Source: Levilactobacillus yonginensis (GTDB taxonomy: Bacteria > Bacillota > Bacilli > Lactobacillales > Lactobacillaceae). From it: a stretch of 64,000 nt of DNA. A program made the position numbers and the translations under genes. Positions 17,119 through 25,155 of this stretch are shown here, in pieces (the stretch's first letter is position 1; the number at the start of each line of letters is the position of its first letter). The stretch spans positions 1,984,001-2,048,000 of the forward strand of contig NZ_OZ061549.1 in assembly GCF_964065165.1 (NCBI RefSeq), in the 5' to 3' direction. The notes beneath the pieces were generated by a model. That model was not told the origin of the DNA. It ran no database searches and saw only the letters and a list, made by a program, of their open reading frames with translations.

Positions 17119-17319
17119 GGTAATTCCTCCCTAGAAAATAGTTTTTGGTCCTTAACCATTACTCACGTTATCAGATGAATGTCACGGTTCAATTAGGTTT
17201 CAGTATAAATGCTGTAAATTCGAATATAAATTTCGTTGTAATAAAAGTTTACTTGCCGAACGACTTAGCGGACGTGGTACAATGGGAGCAACTTTTTGAA
17301 AACGTTAAGGGGTGACCAG

Positions 17320-17694
17320 ATGATTGCAGAATTTGAAGAGTACCTGGGTAAGATTGAAGACGAGGCGCATCAGGAACGGGTGCGCACCGTTTTAAATTGG
17401 GTCCAGGAGACTTTTCCGCAGCTAGAACAACGGTATGCGTGGAACCAACCCATGTTTACGGATCACGGAACGTTTATTATTGGTTTTAGCGTGGCCAAGC
17501 CCCACATGGCATTTGCACCGGAAGGGCCAGTCATGGAAAAGTTTGCTGACCAGATTGCGGCGGCGCATTACAATCCCGGCAAAAAATTCGGCCGGATTAA
17601 ATGGACGCAAGACGTGGACTACGACTTACTAAAACGAATTATTGCCTTTAACATTGCGGACAAGGTGGACTGTACGACATTTTGGCGGAAATAA
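17320..17694 (+). CDS. DUF1801 (YdhG-like) protein
   Basis: 124-residue cytosolic protein of the DUF1801 family. Members such as B. subtilis YdhG/Fra have a frataxin-like fold and were proposed as iron chaperones. The family core is seen in QRYAWNQPMFTDHGTFIIGF and KPHMAFAPEG. The ATG at 17320 is 6 nt after AAGGGGTG; a TTG eight codons upstream would place the ribosome site inside the gene. Monocistronic. Function in this organism unknown. Confidence 0.75.
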   Translation: MIAEFEEYLGKIEDEAHQERVRTVLNWVQETFPQLEQRYAWNQPMFTDHGTFIIGFSVAKPHMAFAPEGPVMEKFADQIAAAHYNPGKKFGRIKWTQDVDYDLLKRIIAFNIADKVDCTTFWRK

Positions 17695-17714
17695 GTATTT
17701 ATCTTCGGTGACCA

Positions 17715-17880
17715 GAAGTGGGACCTACCGTGAGGACGCTTCAGCCAAAAGGGCGGGCTTCTCGCTCGATTTGAAGCCACGGAAACCACGTGTCTTCCAA
17801 GGCGCCAATGGCTTAGATTGAATTAGAATATTTTGTCGCGAGCTAAAGACTCAGGTCTGTTGCTATCTTCGAAAATAAAA
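17715..17880 (+). repeat. Structured intergenic element, degenerate copy F
   Basis: It keeps a clear P3 hairpin, TTTGAAG-CCACG-n6-CGTG-T-CTTCCAA, a P2-like GCTTCAGCC loop and the CTTAG...GCTAAAG pair of P4. The closing stem is not recognisable. Most of the 17695-18036 gap is this copy plus the repeat at 17883 and a short remnant. Confidence 0.5.
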
Positions 17881-17882
17881 AT

Positions 17883-17916
17883 AAAGGGTTTGAGACAAAA
17901 GTCTCAAACCCTTTTT
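17883..17916 (+). terminator. Terminator of the DUF1801 gene (terminator-linked repeat, short copy 3)
   Basis: AAAGGGTTTGAGAC-aaaa-GTCTCAAACCCTTT followed by T. Same stem as the repeats at 4337 and 15746 but without their conserved tail. Confidence 0.88.
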
Positions 17917-18007
17917 AGGTTGGTCTTAAATTATTTCGTTTAACTGAGTTGTCTTCCGCATATTGAGCTAGCAAACAAGATGGTGAATAGTTGAAGTCAA
18001 ACTTGGA

Positions 18008-18036
18008 CAGCCCCCGCCAACCGGAGACGAGAACTA
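18008..18036 (-). repeat. Structured intergenic element, left-end remnant K
   Basis: On the minus strand it reads CGTCTCCGGTTGGCGGGGGC and CTGTCC, which matches the left flank and closing arm of the family (CGCCTCCGG plus a GC-rich arm ending CTGTG). Nothing else of the element remains. Confidence 0.35.
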
Positions 18037-18552
18037 CTAGGAAAGCTTAGGCTGTTCAGCGTTCTTGGCAGCGGCGCGTTTGGCATCGATGAGTTCGCCC
18101 TGTTCGTTAGTCCGGACCACAAAGACGTCGATCTTAGCCATACGGCTGACGTAGGCCGTTACGGAACCTTCGACGACGCGGGCCACGACGCTCAATCCGG
18201 TTGCGCCCAACATAATCAGATCATCGTGGTGGTCTTGCACAAATTCATGAGAGATGACCGTCTTGGGATTGCCAAATCGCACGTGGATGTCCATATCCTT
18301 GAAGCCAGTGGCAGCACTGGTCGTCTCCACTAATGAGTTCAGGTAGGACTGAGCGTCGTTTGCGAGCTCGTGGATGACCCCACCCGGCATCGATCCACTG
18401 GCGTAAAAGCCGTAGTGGTTGATGCGTAAGACGTTCAGGAGGTCAATGTGCGCGTGATTTCTTTGCGCAACGTCCACGGCCTTTTTAAGGGCCAGTTCAG
18501 CTTGAACGGATCCATCAAGGGGAACCAGGATTCGTGAGTAATTCTGTTCCAT
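18037..18552 (-). CDS. Universal stress protein (UspA family)
   Basis: 171-residue cytosolic Usp domain protein. Seen: N-terminal ILVPLDGSVQAELALKKAV and the ATP-binding motif MLGATGLSVVARVVEGSVTAYVSRMA (GxxG-x9-G(S/T)), so ATP-binding type. A short charged tail follows the domain. It lies 23 nt after the PEBP gene on the same strand, so the two are probably cotranscribed. The ATG follows AAGAAGG. General stress role by family. Confidence 0.9.
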   Translation of the reverse strand: MEQNYSRILVPLDGSVQAELALKKAVDVAQRNHAHIDLLNVLRINHYGFYASGSMPGGVIHELANDAQSYLNSLVETTSAATGFKDMDIHVRFGNPKTVISHEFVQDHHDDLIMLGATGLSVVARVVEGSVTAYVSRMAKIDVFVVRTNEQGELIDAKRAAAKNAEQPKLS

Positions 18553-18575
18553 AATTAACCTTCTTTAATAGTAGT

Positions 18576-19085
18576 TTAGACGCGTCCCTTTAAGGTGATG
18601 GTGGCTGTATCCAGAACGTGCCCGTTGATTTGATGAAGAAAGTCGTTGAGCCAGAAGCCATCTTCCAGGTCTAGCTTGGTGTTCAGCGCGTAGACCGTCA
18701 AGCTGTAGTCGTGGTCCTTATCTGGTGGGAATGGTCCCGTGTAGTTTTGAAAGATAGCGGGGTCCGTATTGCCAACCAGAGAACCGGCATTGCTATTGCG
18801 GCCGTGAACGTGGGGAATCGCGTTCGTCCGGGAAACGTCAGCCGTGATTTCGCGGGTAGTTCCGGGAAAGTTGGCGGCGACCCAGTGAATCCAGGGGAAG
18901 CCACAGACTGGAACGGCATCGAAGTCAATCAGGTTTAAAGCAATGGTGCTGGTTTTCTTAGGTAATTTCGATAGACTGATGGGAAATGATTTGACGGGGT
19001 CTCCGGCGTACATATCGTCGCCAGTGGCGTGCTTACTATATTCGTCGGCTAAATAACCGTCTTCTGTTGGCACAAAAATTCGCAT
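18576..19085 (-). CDS. PEBP-family (YbhB/YbcL, Raf kinase inhibitor-like) protein
   Basis: 169 residues. The phosphatidylethanolamine-binding-protein fold is recognised by FDAVPVCGFPWIHWVAANFP (the DxDxP...HW ligand pocket), HVHGRNS and YTGPFPPDKDHDYSLTVYAL. Bacterial members are small cytosolic proteins of unclear function. The ATG follows AGGAGGGATTTC. First gene of a likely two-gene unit with the UspA gene. Confidence 0.85.
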   Translation of the reverse strand: MRIFVPTEDGYLADEYSKHATGDDMYAGDPVKSFPISLSKLPKKTSTIALNLIDFDAVPVCGFPWIHWVAANFPGTTREITADVSRTNAIPHVHGRNSNAGSLVGNTDPAIFQNYTGPFPPDKDHDYSLTVYALNTKLDLEDGFWLNDFLHQINGHVLDTATITLKGRV

Positions 19086-19284
19086 GAAATCCCTCCTATA
19101 TAATGACGCTTAACTCCCTTCATTATACCGCAGGCGACTGACAAACTGTGAATATTCATGAATAATGTATAATTATCCGAATAAGCAGAGAAAAACTAAT
19201 ATAATTTCAGAAATGGCTTGATTTACAAAACTATTAGCGTATGATTAGAAACAATTAGTTCGCTACTCAGAAAGGATGATTCGC

Positions 19285-20454
19285 ATGACACCCCAAGCAA
19301 AGATTGAAATTCTTCAGCATTTAATTCAAATTCCTTCGGTCAATGACCATGAGACCGACGTTGCCAACTACATTGCCAGTTTATTTGCGCCATATCCGCA
19401 GGCTAAGGTTGAGAAGGTTCCATTTGCTCAGGACCGAGATAATCTAGTGGTCACGATTGGTAATCCAGCTGGACCCCAGCTCGGCCTATGTGGGCACATG
19501 GATGTGGTATCGGCTGGGGATGAATCGGCCTGGAGCCACGCGCCATTCGCTGGTGAAGTGGTTGGCGACCAACTCTTTGGTCGGGGGGCTTCCGATATGA
19601 AGAGCGGTCTGGCAGCCATTGTCATCACTTTGCTGGAATTCTTGGAACAGGGCGTTCAGCTTAAAGGGAGCGTCCGGTTAATGGGGACCGTCGGCGAAGA
19701 GACTGGGGAATACGGTGCGGCTAAGCTCACGGACGAGGGGTACGCTGATCATTTAGCGGGCCTGATTATTGCGGAACCCAGCGGTTTAGACAACGTGGTC
19801 TACACGGCGCGAGGGGTCATTGACTACAAGGTCGTGTCCACGGGCAAGGCCAGTCACAGTGCCCGGCCGGAAAAGGGTGTCAATGCGATTGATAATCTGA
19901 TGAAATTCTATAATGCGGTGGGGCCAATTATGGCGAAATACACCAAAACGGATCCAGTCTTGGGTGGCCTCCTACACAACGTTGATTTAATTTCTGGTGG
20001 CGAGCAAATCAATTCAATTCCGGCCCACGCTGAGCTAATGGCTAATATGCGGACGATTCCCGCTTATCCAAATCAGGTGATTTACGATGAGCTGGAAGCA
20101 TTGATTGCTAAATTAAATGAGGAACCTGATGTGGATTTGACGTTGAGTTACAGTTATCCTGAAGAAGCAATTCCAGGTGACCCTAACGCACCGTTGGTAC
20201 AATTGGCCAAGCAAATTAGTGATAAGGTCTGTGGGCATGACACGCAGATTGTGGGTTCCGGTGGCGCTAACGACGGAGCCGAGTTCCTGCGGGCTAAGGC
20301 GGACTTTACCAGCATTGAACTTGGTCCGGGGAGCAACACCTCGCACCAAGTTGATGAGTACATCTCCGTCACAGAATTTTTACAAGCCGTTGAAGTCTAT
20401 GAGGCATTGGTCCCAGCGTTCTTTGAGGAAACCTTGAAGGCAGCGATGGACTAA
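19285..20454 (+). CDS. M20 metallopeptidase, succinyl-diaminopimelate desuccinylase-like (ArgE/DapE family)
   Basis: 389-residue zinc hydrolase. Metal and catalytic motifs: LCGHMDVV (His and Asp), GRGASDMKSG (bridging Asp), TVGEETGEYGA (catalytic Glu and ligand), a Glu ligand in IIAEPSG, and a late His in GSNTSHQVDEY. The dimerisation domain lies between about 180 and 295. It is annotated as DapE in lactobacilli, which would place it in lysine/meso-DAP synthesis; a peptidase role is possible. The ATG at 19285 is 8 nt after AGAAAGG; the ATG at 19276 abuts that site. Monocistronic, with a terminator at 20518. Confidence 0.82.
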   Translation: MTPQAKIEILQHLIQIPSVNDHETDVANYIASLFAPYPQAKVEKVPFAQDRDNLVVTIGNPAGPQLGLCGHMDVVSAGDESAWSHAPFAGEVVGDQLFGRGASDMKSGLAAIVITLLEFLEQGVQLKGSVRLMGTVGEETGEYGAAKLTDEGYADHLAGLIIAEPSGLDNVVYTARGVIDYKVVSTGKASHSARPEKGVNAIDNLMKFYNAVGPIMAKYTKTDPVLGGLLHNVDLISGGEQINSIPAHAELMANMRTIPAYPNQVIYDELEALIAKLNEEPDVDLTLSYSYPEEAIPGDPNAPLVQLAKQISDKVCGHDTQIVGSGGANDGAEFLRAKADFTSIELGPGSNTSHQVDEYISVTEFLQAVEVYEALVPAFFEETLKAAMD

Positions 20455-20517
20455 TTGTGTTGCGCGAGTTGGCAGTTGACTAGGAGCTGCCGGGTACTGA
20501 AGTGAATTTAAGACGTC

Positions 20518-20548
20518 AAAAGGGCTGAGAGGTGATCTCAGCCCTTTT
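20518..20548 (+). terminator. Terminator of the M20 peptidase gene
   Basis: 13-bp stem AAAAGGGCTGAGA/TCTCAGCCCTTTT with a 5-nt loop. Confidence 0.9.
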
Positions 20549-20619
20549 GAGGTGTCGAGATTAAGATGTATTGTAATCGTGGCAGTAAATGAGTGTAAAG
20601 TTAGATAGCCATATTGGTG

Positions 20620-20672
20620 GACGCTCGCTACTGTCTTGGTGAGCGGCCACTTCACTAACCGGAAGCGGCAAG
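20620..20672 (-). repeat. Structured intergenic element, left-end remnant L
   Basis: On the minus strand CCGCTTGCCGCTTCCGG and an arm resemble the left flank and start of the closing stem; the rest is unrecognisable. It lies in the 20549-20798 gap, which otherwise shows nothing. Confidence 0.35.
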
Positions 20673-20798
20673 CGGAATCCAATGATTAAGATTATGAATA
20701 GAAACTAGCAAACCGGTTAAACTTGCATCGAATTTCTGGTAATTTTGAGCGATTTGATTATATTTAAAAGTAATTGGGTAAGGGGGGCAGCGAGTCTG

Positions 20799-21575
20799 AT
20801 GATGAAGCGAGCACAACGTGGATTAGTTATTTATCATACCGGTGTGACACTGTTAACGCTCTGGTCGGTGATCAACGTGAGTTTGATGATTTTACGGCTG
20901 GGCAGTCATGCAGTTGAATTGACGATTGCTAACAGTTTATTAGTGGTGTTTGCTATTGATTATTTCGTCCGGTTAGTTGTGACGAAGAATCGCAAGATCT
21001 TTCTCATTCAGTCGGCCTTTGATTTGCTGGGGATTATTCCGTTACATCCCGTTTTTGCTTTCTTTCGACTGGGTCGGTTGGTCCGGTTAATTCGGTTTCA
21101 CCACCTTTTTTGGCGGTTGGGGATCGCTGGTAAATGGACGAAGGCTTATCACCGTTTTATCTATAAAACAGGATTTATCTATTTGTTTTCGATTAGTGTA
21201 GCCATCATTGTTTTGAGCGCTTTTCTCTTCTCGTTAGCTGAGAAGCAAAGCCTGGCTAATTCACTTTGGTGGGCGATTACAACGGCCACGACCGTAGGGT
21301 ATGGGGATGAGACACCTCATACGGCGGTGGGTAAGATTGTTGCCAGCTTCCTGATGTTCGGGGGCGTTGGTTTCATTGGGTTGCTGACCAGCACCATCAT
21401 GGATTTCTTTACCAGTCGGGCCACGCAATTGGCCACCGACCACGAAGTCCAACAGCAGGCTGATTTGGTGAAATTGTTGACGAAGATCGATGTCTTGGCT
21501 ACGAAGGTCGATCAGTTACAAGATAAAATTGTTGCCCTAGAAAAAACGACGAAAAAAAACACGCCCTCCCATTAG
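20799..21575 (+). CDS. Voltage-gated-type potassium channel
   Basis: 258-residue six-helix channel. The S4-like helix carries regularly spaced basic residues (FFRLGRLVRLIRFHHLFWRLG). The pore loop has the K+ filter TTVGYGD, followed by a pore-lining S6 and a C-terminal coiled coil (about 215-250; DLVKLLTKIDVLATKVDQLQ). Start chosen at ATG 20799, after AAGGGGGG; a TTG 18 codons upstream has no ribosome site. Probably sets membrane potential or K+ flux. Its stop lies within the terminator of the convergent gene. Confidence 0.88.
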   Translation: MMKRAQRGLVIYHTGVTLLTLWSVINVSLMILRLGSHAVELTIANSLLVVFAIDYFVRLVVTKNRKIFLIQSAFDLLGIIPLHPVFAFFRLGRLVRLIRFHHLFWRLGIAGKWTKAYHRFIYKTGFIYLFSISVAIIVLSAFLFSLAEKQSLANSLWWAITTATTVGYGDETPHTAVGKIVASFLMFGGVGFIGLLTSTIMDFFTSRATQLATDHEVQQQADLVKLLTKIDVLATKVDQLQDKIVALEKTTKKNTPSH

Positions 21576-21588
21576 GAAGTGGCGTGTC
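21551..21588 (-). terminator. Terminator of the 205-residue membrane-anchored protein gene
   Basis: On the minus strand ACACGCCAC/GGCGTGT-type stem (complement of 21558-21588) is followed by T8. It overlaps the last codons of the potassium-channel gene. Confidence 0.85.
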
Positions 21589-21595
21589 ACCGTGA

Positions 21596-22213
21596 TTAAT
21601 GAACAAATTGTAAATTGTAATTTCCTTGACCATCCGAAGTGATGGTGTAGGTGCTGTAACCTTCTTGAAGCCATTGATTCTTGGAAGCCTGTGCCCAGTT
21701 CTGCGCATCAGCAACCGACGAAAAGGTGTGGGTCGTGCCAAACGAAGTTGGGTTGTGACTGCTGTCCTTATTAGGTGCACTAGACGTGCTGTTAGCAGAA
21801 CTTTTCTTCGTTTGTGCCTGATCCAGTAGCTTTTGCTCACGGGTCTGAACAGCGTTGTTCGACTCGTTGTTAATAATATTCTGTAATTTTTGTTTTTGCG
21901 TAACGGTAAGGCCACTGTCATCGTACTGACTGTAGCGCTTCTTGAAGCTCTCAAAGGCGGACTGTTCCGAAACTGAAGAGGAACGAGCCGCAACGGAAGC
22001 ACTGACACTGGATGAGCTACCAGTGCTGGCACCAGAAGGGTTGTTGTGGTGGTTAATGGCTAGGACCAGCAAAATGGCAATAGCCAGCGTTAATAACGTC
22101 ATGATCCATGGCCACCAGCGACGCGGCTTTCTTGGCCGTTTGCGAGTGGGCTGATCTGACCCCTGGTTAAAGTTATACCGTTGTACGCGTGATTTTGGTT
22201 CTTGGTTGTTCAA
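21596..22213 (-). CDS. Membrane-anchored extracellular protein, DUF1510-like layout (unknown function)
   Basis: 205 residues. A short basic cytosolic segment (TRKRPRKPRRWWPW) precedes one membrane helix (about 36-58), then a Ser-rich extracellular linker, a helical charged region, and a C-terminal globular part (SVADAQNWAQASKNQWLQEGYSTYTI...). The start is chosen as TTG at 22213: GGAGG sits 8 nt before it, whereas the ATG nine bases upstream of that site has none. The family is not recognised with certainty. Convergent with the potassium channel gene. Confidence 0.65.
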   Translation of the reverse strand: MNNQEPKSRVQRYNFNQGSDQPTRKRPRKPRRWWPWIMTLLTLAIAILLVLAINHHNNPSGASTGSSSSVSASVAARSSSVSEQSAFESFKKRYSQYDDSGLTVTQKQKLQNIINNESNNAVQTREQKLLDQAQTKKSSANSTSSAPNKDSSHNPTSFGTTHTFSSVADAQNWAQASKNQWLQEGYSTYTITSDGQGNYNLQFVH

Positions 22214-22419
22214 CTGAAAAACCTCCATGTCCAGAACGGTGTGAAAAAACAAGCTTGCCGTCGGGACGACAAACTACCACACCCTTCATAATACCGCAAA
22301 ACACCGCCAGAACAAAATTTTCCTGCTGATTTCGGAGATTTCTTAACCTTTCTTACCGCGAAATCAGTCAACCTATTGTATGATAGAAGTGGAACTAAGT
22401 CTGAAAGGTGGTTTTTATT

Positions 22420-23283
22420 TTGCATAATGATATTCCTGCATTACCGTTAAATAATGGCAACCGGATTCCCCAACTCGGTTTAGGGGTCTTCCAAGTCGAT
22501 AACGCTGAAGATACCAAGAACGCGATTAAGTGGGCTTTAGCAGCTGGGTACCGTCACATTGATACGGCCGCATATTACGGCAACGAACAGTGGGTTGGTG
22601 AAGCTATTCGTGAGAGTGGCCTCAAGCGTGAGGACGTCTTTGTGACCTCTAAGCTGTGGAATAGTGAACGTGGTTATGATGAGACGAAGGCGGCCTTCCA
22701 AGCAACGTTGGACCGTTTAGGATTTGATTACTTGGATATGTTTTTGATCCATTGGCCAGCTCCTGGTTACGTTGACAGCTGGAAAGCAATGGAAGACCTC
22801 TATAAGGAAGGCAAAATCAAGAACATTGGGGTGTCTAACTTTAATCAGAAGCAGATGGATGAGATCTTGGAAGCAGGGACGGTTAAGCCAGTCGTTGATC
22901 AGATTGAAACGCACCCGTACTTCCAACAAGATGAGATGCACGCTTACCTTGAAAGCAAGGGGATTGCGCATGAAGCTTGGAGTCCACTCGGCGGTGGAAA
23001 CAATAATGCCTTGAGTGACCCAGTGATCAATGAGTTGGCCGCTGCGCATGACGTTAGTGCTGCCCAAATCATTTTACGTTGGCACGTTCAACGAGAAGAA
23101 ATTGTGATTCCGAAGTCCATCCATGAAGCTCGGGTTCAACAGAACCGCGACATCTTTGCCTTTGGGTTGGATCAGGACGAAATGCGAGCCATTGCCAATC
23201 TCGATGCCGGCAAACGGGTGGGTCCAGATCCAGACGATGCCGCCTGGTTGAAGAAGTCACAGACCTACAGTAGCCGCAAGTAA
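22420..23283 (+). CDS. Aldo/keto reductase (AKR5-type, 2,5-diketogluconate reductase-like)
   Basis: 287-residue NADPH-dependent oxidoreductase. Family signatures: GYRHIDTAAYYGNEQWVG (catalytic Asp and Tyr), VTSKLWN (catalytic Lys), DMFLIHWPAP (catalytic His), IGVSNFNQKQMDEI, and IPKSIHEARVQQN for cofactor binding. The start is TTG at 22420, 8 nt after AAAGGTGG; GTG at 22408 would fall within that site. It probably reduces aldehydes such as methylglyoxal or sugar ketones. Its stop codon abuts the stop of the next gene on the opposite strand. Confidence 0.9.
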   Translation: MHNDIPALPLNNGNRIPQLGLGVFQVDNAEDTKNAIKWALAAGYRHIDTAAYYGNEQWVGEAIRESGLKREDVFVTSKLWNSERGYDETKAAFQATLDRLGFDYLDMFLIHWPAPGYVDSWKAMEDLYKEGKIKNIGVSNFNQKQMDEILEAGTVKPVVDQIETHPYFQQDEMHAYLESKGIAHEAWSPLGGGNNNALSDPVINELAAAHDVSAAQIILRWHVQREEIVIPKSIHEARVQQNRDIFAFGLDQDEMRAIANLDAGKRVGPDPDDAAWLKKSQTYSSRK

Positions 23284-23673
23284 TTAGCGGTACGGTGGAA
23301 TATCTTTGGCTGTTGCTTGGGGTACCAGTTGATCGGTCAACGTGTTCACGACCGTAATGGGTATCCGGGCAAAGGGACTGAAAAAGTGGGGATGATCTGG
23401 GTCGGGAACGTCCTGGGTCTCCTTGAGTTTAGGAACTAATGCGACTAGGTCTTCCTTGTGAAGATCTAGTTTTTTTGCATAATAGACGACCTCGCGGTAA
23501 CTGAAGTTTTTAAAATAGAAGTAGTAGCAGAGTCCGGCTACCACAAAATACCAGAAAATCGTCCATTCCAGGCCAATGGTACTGGGGTTGAGGAACCCGA
23601 TGAAAATTGCAGCGACAACAAAGATGAGATAAAGCCCGATAGAAAGAGCGGCCCAACGCTGTTTATGCGTCAA
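23284..23673 (-). CDS. Two-helix membrane protein of unknown function
   Basis: 129 residues with two N-terminal membrane helices (LSIGLYLIFVVAAIFIGFL and IFWYFVVAGLCYYFYF), then a soluble region with charged residues and a Pro/His stretch (PDPDHPHFF). I do not recognise a family. The TTG start at 23673 lies 8 nt after ACGAGG; a GTG three codons upstream overlaps that site. Tail-to-tail with the aldo/keto reductase with no spacer. Confidence 0.6.
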   Translation of the reverse strand: MTHKQRWAALSIGLYLIFVVAAIFIGFLNPSTIGLEWTIFWYFVVAGLCYYFYFKNFSYREVVYYAKKLDLHKEDLVALVPKLKETQDVPDPDHPHFFSPFARIPITVVNTLTDQLVPQATAKDIPPYR

Positions 23674-23828
23674 ATGTAGCACCTCGTTCTGTTTAGATTT
23701 GTGCTCCTAGTGTACGTGGTTTGGTTAGGAAAATTCAAGCTATTTCGTTAAATCTTCCTCGAAAGTTTAGACATTAACCGCCAGTCGTGTATAATAACAC
23801 GGTATTATTTACTTTGGACCTCGATGGA

Positions 23829-23980
23829 CGCCTTACCGGGCGAGAAAAATAGGCTGGAACGCTGTGAACGCGATTTCGAGCCAAAGAGCGGTCTCGAAAC
23901 TCGGTTCTGCCTAACCACGGAAAACCACCGTGCTAAGGCAGTGCCACGGCTGAGCCTATTTTTATCGCCCTCGCGGCTGA
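23829..23980 (+). repeat. Structured intergenic element, copy C (two-hairpin form)
   Basis: Closing stem GGGCGAGAAAAATAGGCT (23838-23855) with AGCCTATTTTTATCGCCC (23953-23970), 17 of 18 paired. P2 is TTTCGAG-CC-aaagagc-GG-T-CTCGAAA. P4 is CTGCCTAAC-CACGG-n7-CCGTG-CTAAGGCAG. Left flank CGCCTTACC, right flank CTCGCGGCTGA. P3 is absent. It forms a facing pair with copy D. Confidence 0.8.
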
Positions 23981-24054
23981 TAGGGGTCTATGCAAATAAT
24001 TTCTATCAACGTCAGTTAATGTGAATGTTGATGGATGATGGTTAGCGCAATGTT

Positions 24055-24213
24055 AGCCGTGAGGGCGGGACTGTAGGTGCTCAGCCATGAAATTTCTCTT
24101 AGCTGAGTGATCTGCTCAGGTTAGAGAAAGACCGGACTTTGAGACCGCTTTTTGGCTCAAAGCCGTGTCCATGGCGTTCCAGCACCTACAGTCCCGCCCG
24201 GTAAGGCGGCCAA
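24055..24213 (-). repeat. Structured intergenic element, copy D (two-hairpin form)
   Basis: Read on the minus strand, the closing stem GGGCGGGACTGTAGGTGCT (24181-24199 complement) pairs perfectly over 19 bp with 24063-24081. P2 is CTTTGAG-CC-aaaaagc-GG-T-CTCAAAG. P4 is TTTCTCTAAC-CTGAG-n7-CTCAG-CTAAGAGAAA. Flanks GCCGCCTTACC and CTCACGGCTA. With copy C it fills the 23674-24268 gap. Confidence 0.8.
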
Positions 24214-24268
24214 CCCCAAACCAAGAACAATGATGAAGTCAATCGCGAAGAAATGAGAGGTAGACAAA

Positions 24269-24799
24269 GTGAGTTTAAGTTTTGAAACGATTCAGCCGGC
24301 CGACTATGAACAGGTTGATCAGATCGTCAAGAGTGCCTTCGCTGCTATTGAAGAAAGTGACGGCGATGAGGTACCTCTGATACACCGACTGCGAGCAACG
24401 TACGACTATCAACCTAGTTTAGAAGTAGTCGCCAAGGCCGATTTAACGACGGTGGTGGGCCATGGGTTGCTAACCCCCGTTACTATCCGAGGGAGTCGCC
24501 ACAACACGACTATCGTGGCCTTAGCACCACTAGCCGTGGCGCCCGACCAACAGGGCCAAGCCATCGGGAGTCAATTGCTGAGTGAGTTAGAGACTCGGGC
24601 CCGGCTAGCTGGATTTACAGCGGTCAGCGTGGTGGGGGATATGAACTTCTACGGGAGCCGCGGTTACGTGATGGCCGAAGATTTCTCAATTCATAATTCA
24701 CTACCAGTACCGATGGGAAGCAACTTGATCAAACCGTTGACAGCTGGGGCTTTAGCTCACGTTGGTGGGATGATCGAATACCCAGCCTCATTTAAATAA
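24269..24799 (+). CDS. GNAT-family N-acetyltransferase
   Basis: 176-residue acetyl-CoA-dependent transferase. The acetyl-CoA site is the motif-A stretch LAPLAVAPDQQGQAIGSQLL (Q/R-x-x-G-x-G/A). FYGSRGYVMAEDFSIHN is motif B, as in YhbS-type acetyltransferases. The GTG start at 24269 follows GAGAGG. Substrate not predictable. It is preceded by the C/D element pair and followed by the T-box leader of the next gene. Confidence 0.85.
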   Translation: MSLSFETIQPADYEQVDQIVKSAFAAIEESDGDEVPLIHRLRATYDYQPSLEVVAKADLTTVVGHGLLTPVTIRGSRHNTTIVALAPLAVAPDQQGQAIGSQLLSELETRARLAGFTAVSVVGDMNFYGSRGYVMAEDFSIHNSLPVPMGSNLIKPLTAGALAHVGGMIEYPASFK

Positions 24800-24814
24800 A
24801 ATTTAGATTAGAGG

Positions 24815-25112
24815 TTGACGGGGTTTTCTCATCGTGCTATTATCAAATCAATCAAATAACGAACGCTAATTTCCATTACCAAGTAGCGTGTCATCTGTGC
24901 GTCAGAAAGTCGGTGGTTGCTGCGAACCGATCAGGGTGATTACGACGAAATACAGTGGAATGTCCTGGTACGCCAGGCGGACAATTACTAGAGCCGTTAC
25001 CATCTAGAGAGTGGAGTTACTGGGTCTAGAACCAGTGGCTCAAGTTGGGTGGTACCACGGTTTAAGTCTAATCGTCCCTGTTGCATAGTTGCAGCGGGGA
25101 CGATTTTTTTGT
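24815..25112 (+). promoter_or_regulatory. Tyrosine-type T-box leader with promoter
   Basis: Promoter TTGACG (24815), 17-nt spacer, TATTAT (24838). Stem I base TTCCATT (24871-24877) pairs with AGTGGAA. The specifier loop shows AGTA on one side and GAA then TAC-A on the other, so the specifier codon at 24951-24953 reads UAC (Tyr). The T-box core GGGTGGTACCACGG is at 25047-25060, with TGGT fitting a tRNA ending ACCA. The terminator AATCGTCCC/GGGACGATT with T7 ends near 25112. Uncharged tRNA-Tyr would open the downstream transporter. Confidence 0.9.
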
Positions 25113-25155
25113 ACATAACTTGGCGAAGATAAGATAAAAAGAGGAGCGATTCGAT

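Noticed and set aside
23824..24024. 66-residue frame between membrane protein and GNAT genes
   Set aside because: It lies inside structured element C, whose paired arms explain the sequence.
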